A stretch of 27,769 nucleotides of DNA, taken from the NCBI RefSeq assembly GCF_002860405.1, contig NZ_NMWV01000038.1, forward strand, positions 1 to 27,769. The letters are read 5' to 3'. Below are positions 27,066 through 27,769 of this stretch, piece by piece (position 1 is the stretch's first letter; the number at the start of each line of letters is the position of its first letter). This DNA comes from Bifidobacterium imperatoris (lineage in GTDB: Bacteria > Actinomycetota > Actinomycetes > Actinomycetales > Bifidobacteriaceae). The translations under genes were made by a program, and so were the position numbers. The notes beneath the pieces are model-generated. The model was not told where the DNA came from. It saw only the letters and a list, made by a program, of their open reading frames with translations, and did not search any database.

Positions 27066-27113
27066 AAGGTGCCCTATCTTCTACTCGCAACAAGGTAGGA
27101 GATAAGGCATCTT
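27066..27113 (+). terminator. long hairpin after glf, terminator-like
   Basis: Positions 27066-27084 pair with 27095-27113 (CTATCTTCTAC / GTAGGAGATAA core): a 19-position stem with one mismatch and two G-U pairs and a ten-base loop, 11 bases behind the glf stop. The following bases (CCCTGTACC) are not T-rich, so termination efficiency is uncertain. Confidence 0.5.
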
Positions 27114-27191
27114 CCCTGTACCTCATCTCTTCTCTAAAGAAGATTATCTTAGGTATTATTTATAGTTCACTTTAATTTGTGTCAGCAATAG

Positions 27192-27223
27192 CTTTCAATT
27201 TTAAGTATATTTAAAATTGAAAG
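27192..27223. repeat. AT-rich inverted repeat
   Basis: CTTTCAATTTTA (27192-27203) and TAAAATTGAAAG (27212-27223) are perfect complements around an eight-base loop. It borders the ATPase remnant, and the stretch 27114-27191 before it holds no gene I can recognise. It may be a decayed terminator or the edge of an old insertion. Confidence 0.5.
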
Positions 27224-27323
27224 GCTGCTTAAAGATGTGGCGACTCGATATGGCATTCGTGATCTCGCAACATTAGAGAAGCTTAGCCGCTACTTGTTTG
27301 CCACTTCGGGCAATCTTTTCTCC
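27213..27323 (+). pseudogene. remnant of a DUF4143-type AAA ATPase
   Basis: The frame containing LKDVATRYGIRDLATLEKL and SRYLFATSGNLFS matches the stretch typical of the DUF4143 region of archaeal/bacterial AAA_14 ATPases (pattern: D-V-x-R-Y-x-I-R-D, then L-E, then a helix ending G-N-x-F-S). There is no start codon or N-terminal ATPase domain, and similarity ends at position 27323, where the repeat of the insertion sequence begins; the frame then runs into TAA at 27351-27353. So both ends are lost. Too short for a function. Confidence 0.6.
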
Positions 27324-27325
27324 GA

Positions 27326-27361
27326 GGTGCCTCATTTGAAAATGAGCGCGTAATCCGGAGT
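27326..27361. repeat. IS terminal repeat 1 (hairpin unit)
   Basis: Begins GGTGCCTCA and ends GTAATCCGGAGT; its centre is the inverted repeat CTCATTT / AAATGAG. Direct neighbour and imperfect copy of the unit at 27362-27395. Confidence 0.65.
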
Positions 27362-27395
27362 GGTGCCTCACCTGTGGTGAGCGTGAAATCCTAGT
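27362..27395. repeat. IS terminal repeat 2 (hairpin unit)
   Basis: Begins GGTGCCTCA and ends GAAATCCTAGT; centre CTCACC / GGTGAG with TGT loop. The stem bases differ from repeat 1 on both arms, keeping the pairing. It contains the stop codon of the transposase (27391-27393, minus strand). Confidence 0.65.
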
Positions 27396-27769
27396 CCGCG
27401 TCGGCTTGTGGGGTTTCGTCGTCTTCCGGTTCGACGCCCGCGATCCGGGCGAGCGTCTTGTTCAAGTATGCCATGTCCGGGCCCATGCGTCTGGCCAGCC
27501 GCGCGGTGCGCGGTGCCGCCAGTGCTTCGAGCCGGTCCTGGATGTCGTGGATGCGGCGGACGAGCTCGGCCGGGTTCACGGTCGCGAGCGTGTGTTCGAT
27601 CTCCTCTCGCTTGTCGTCGGGTATGAAGCCGGGGCCGCCGGCGGCCCTGTCCGCCTCGTCGAACTCCTTGAGCCGCTCCCACGGGGTGCGTGGTGCGTCG
27701 TAGACGCGGCGGGGACGGCCGTCCCGGGTGCTTTCGCGCGCGACCGGCTTCTTGGACGGGGTGAACAGG
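27391..27769 (-). CDS. integrase-core (DDE) transposase, C-terminal part only
   Basis: The minus-strand frame is open from the right edge to TAG at 27391-27393, 125 residues. It starts LFTPSKKPVARES and continues VYDAPRTPWERLKEF, which resembles the segment directly after the catalytic domain in rve-type transposases (pattern F-x-P-x-x-K ... YD-x-P-x-TP-x-x-RL). A helical charged tail follows (VNPAELVRRIHDIQDRLEAL) with an acidic C-terminus. The catalytic residues lie outside the window, so activity cannot be judged. A GTG at 27579 is internal, not a start. Much higher GC than the DNA to its left, consistent with transfer. Family assignment (IS481/IS3-like against others) is uncertain. Confidence 0.6.
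   Translation of the reverse strand, partial: LFTPSKKPVARESTRDGRPRRVYDAPRTPWERLKEFDEADRAAGGPGFIPDDKREEIEHTLATVNPAELVRRIHDIQDRLEALAAPRTARLARRMGPDMAYLNKTLARIAGVEPEDDETPQADAD

Larger units (their letters stand above)
27324..27769 (-). mobile_element. end of an insertion sequence, continuing past the window
   Basis: Contains the C-terminal part of a transposase on the minus strand and two terminal hairpin repeats. The left boundary is placed near 27324-27326 because the disrupted ATPase similarity stops there. The other end lies outside. Confidence 0.55.

Noticed and set aside
27326..27395. The repeats as a CRISPR array.
   Set aside because: Only two imperfect, directly adjacent units without spacers and no cas genes; they fit an IS end.
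27368..27682. Alternative minus-strand open frame overlapping the transposase end.
   Set aside because: Arg/Gly/Pro-rich shadow frame; the frame ending at 27391 shows the transposase pattern and stays open to the window edge.

Overview
The window looks like a chromosomal piece from a Bifidobacterium, or a very close actinobacterial relative. The reasons are the fused RmlC-RmlD protein, the mixture of GC-rich rml/glf genes with AT-richer glycosyltransferase genes, an ABC sugar importer without its own ATPase, and two LtaS-type phosphoglycerol transferases next to a UDP-galactopyranose mutase. The genus call is inference from gene content; no rRNA or other marker gene is present.

Left part (1-12761, all on +): a cell-surface polysaccharide cluster. 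It starts inside a GtrB/ArnC-like polyprenyl-phosphate glycosyltransferase (5' end cut by the window), followed by rmlB, rmlCD (fused) and rmlA, which together make dTDP-L-rhamnose. A closely spaced run follows: GT2 glycosyltransferase, RgpF-like rhamnan synthesis protein, ABC-2 permease, ABC ATPase with a Wzt-like C-terminal domain, and a GT4 glycosyltransferase. This is the layout of an ABC-exported rhamnose polysaccharide (streptococcal Rgp type). Between rmlB and rmlCD sits a foreign-looking module: an Abi_2/AbiF-type HEPN protein preceded by a compact, terminator-ended RNA candidate (about 2061-2143). This is the most interesting item in the window.

Middle (12781-17647, on -): two paralogous membrane phosphoglycerol transferases (LtaS/sulfatase fold), each with a copy of the same leader block, so the duplication included the control region. 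A minus-strand terminator lies inside the 3' end of the convergent GT4 gene.

Right-middle (17902-24614, on +): an alpha-galactoside utilisation operon: GH36 alpha-galactosidase, lipoprotein solute-binding protein, two MalF/MalG-type permeases, a strong terminator, then a LacI-family regulator. Two operator-like sites lie upstream.

Right end (24698-27769): a divergent pair, GT2 glycosyltransferase (-) and glf (+), UDP-galactopyranose mutase. After a hairpin behind glf comes decayed DNA: a remnant of a DUF4143-type ATPase, cut at the boundary of an insertion sequence whose transposase C-terminus (-) runs off the window. The IS end carries two tandem hairpin repeats with compensating stem changes.

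Taken together, the rml genes supply dTDP-rhamnose and glf supplies UDP-galactofuranose. The glycosyltransferases and RgpF-like protein assemble a glycan, the ABC pair exports it, and the LtaS-like enzymes probably decorate a surface glycan with glycerol phosphate outside the cell.
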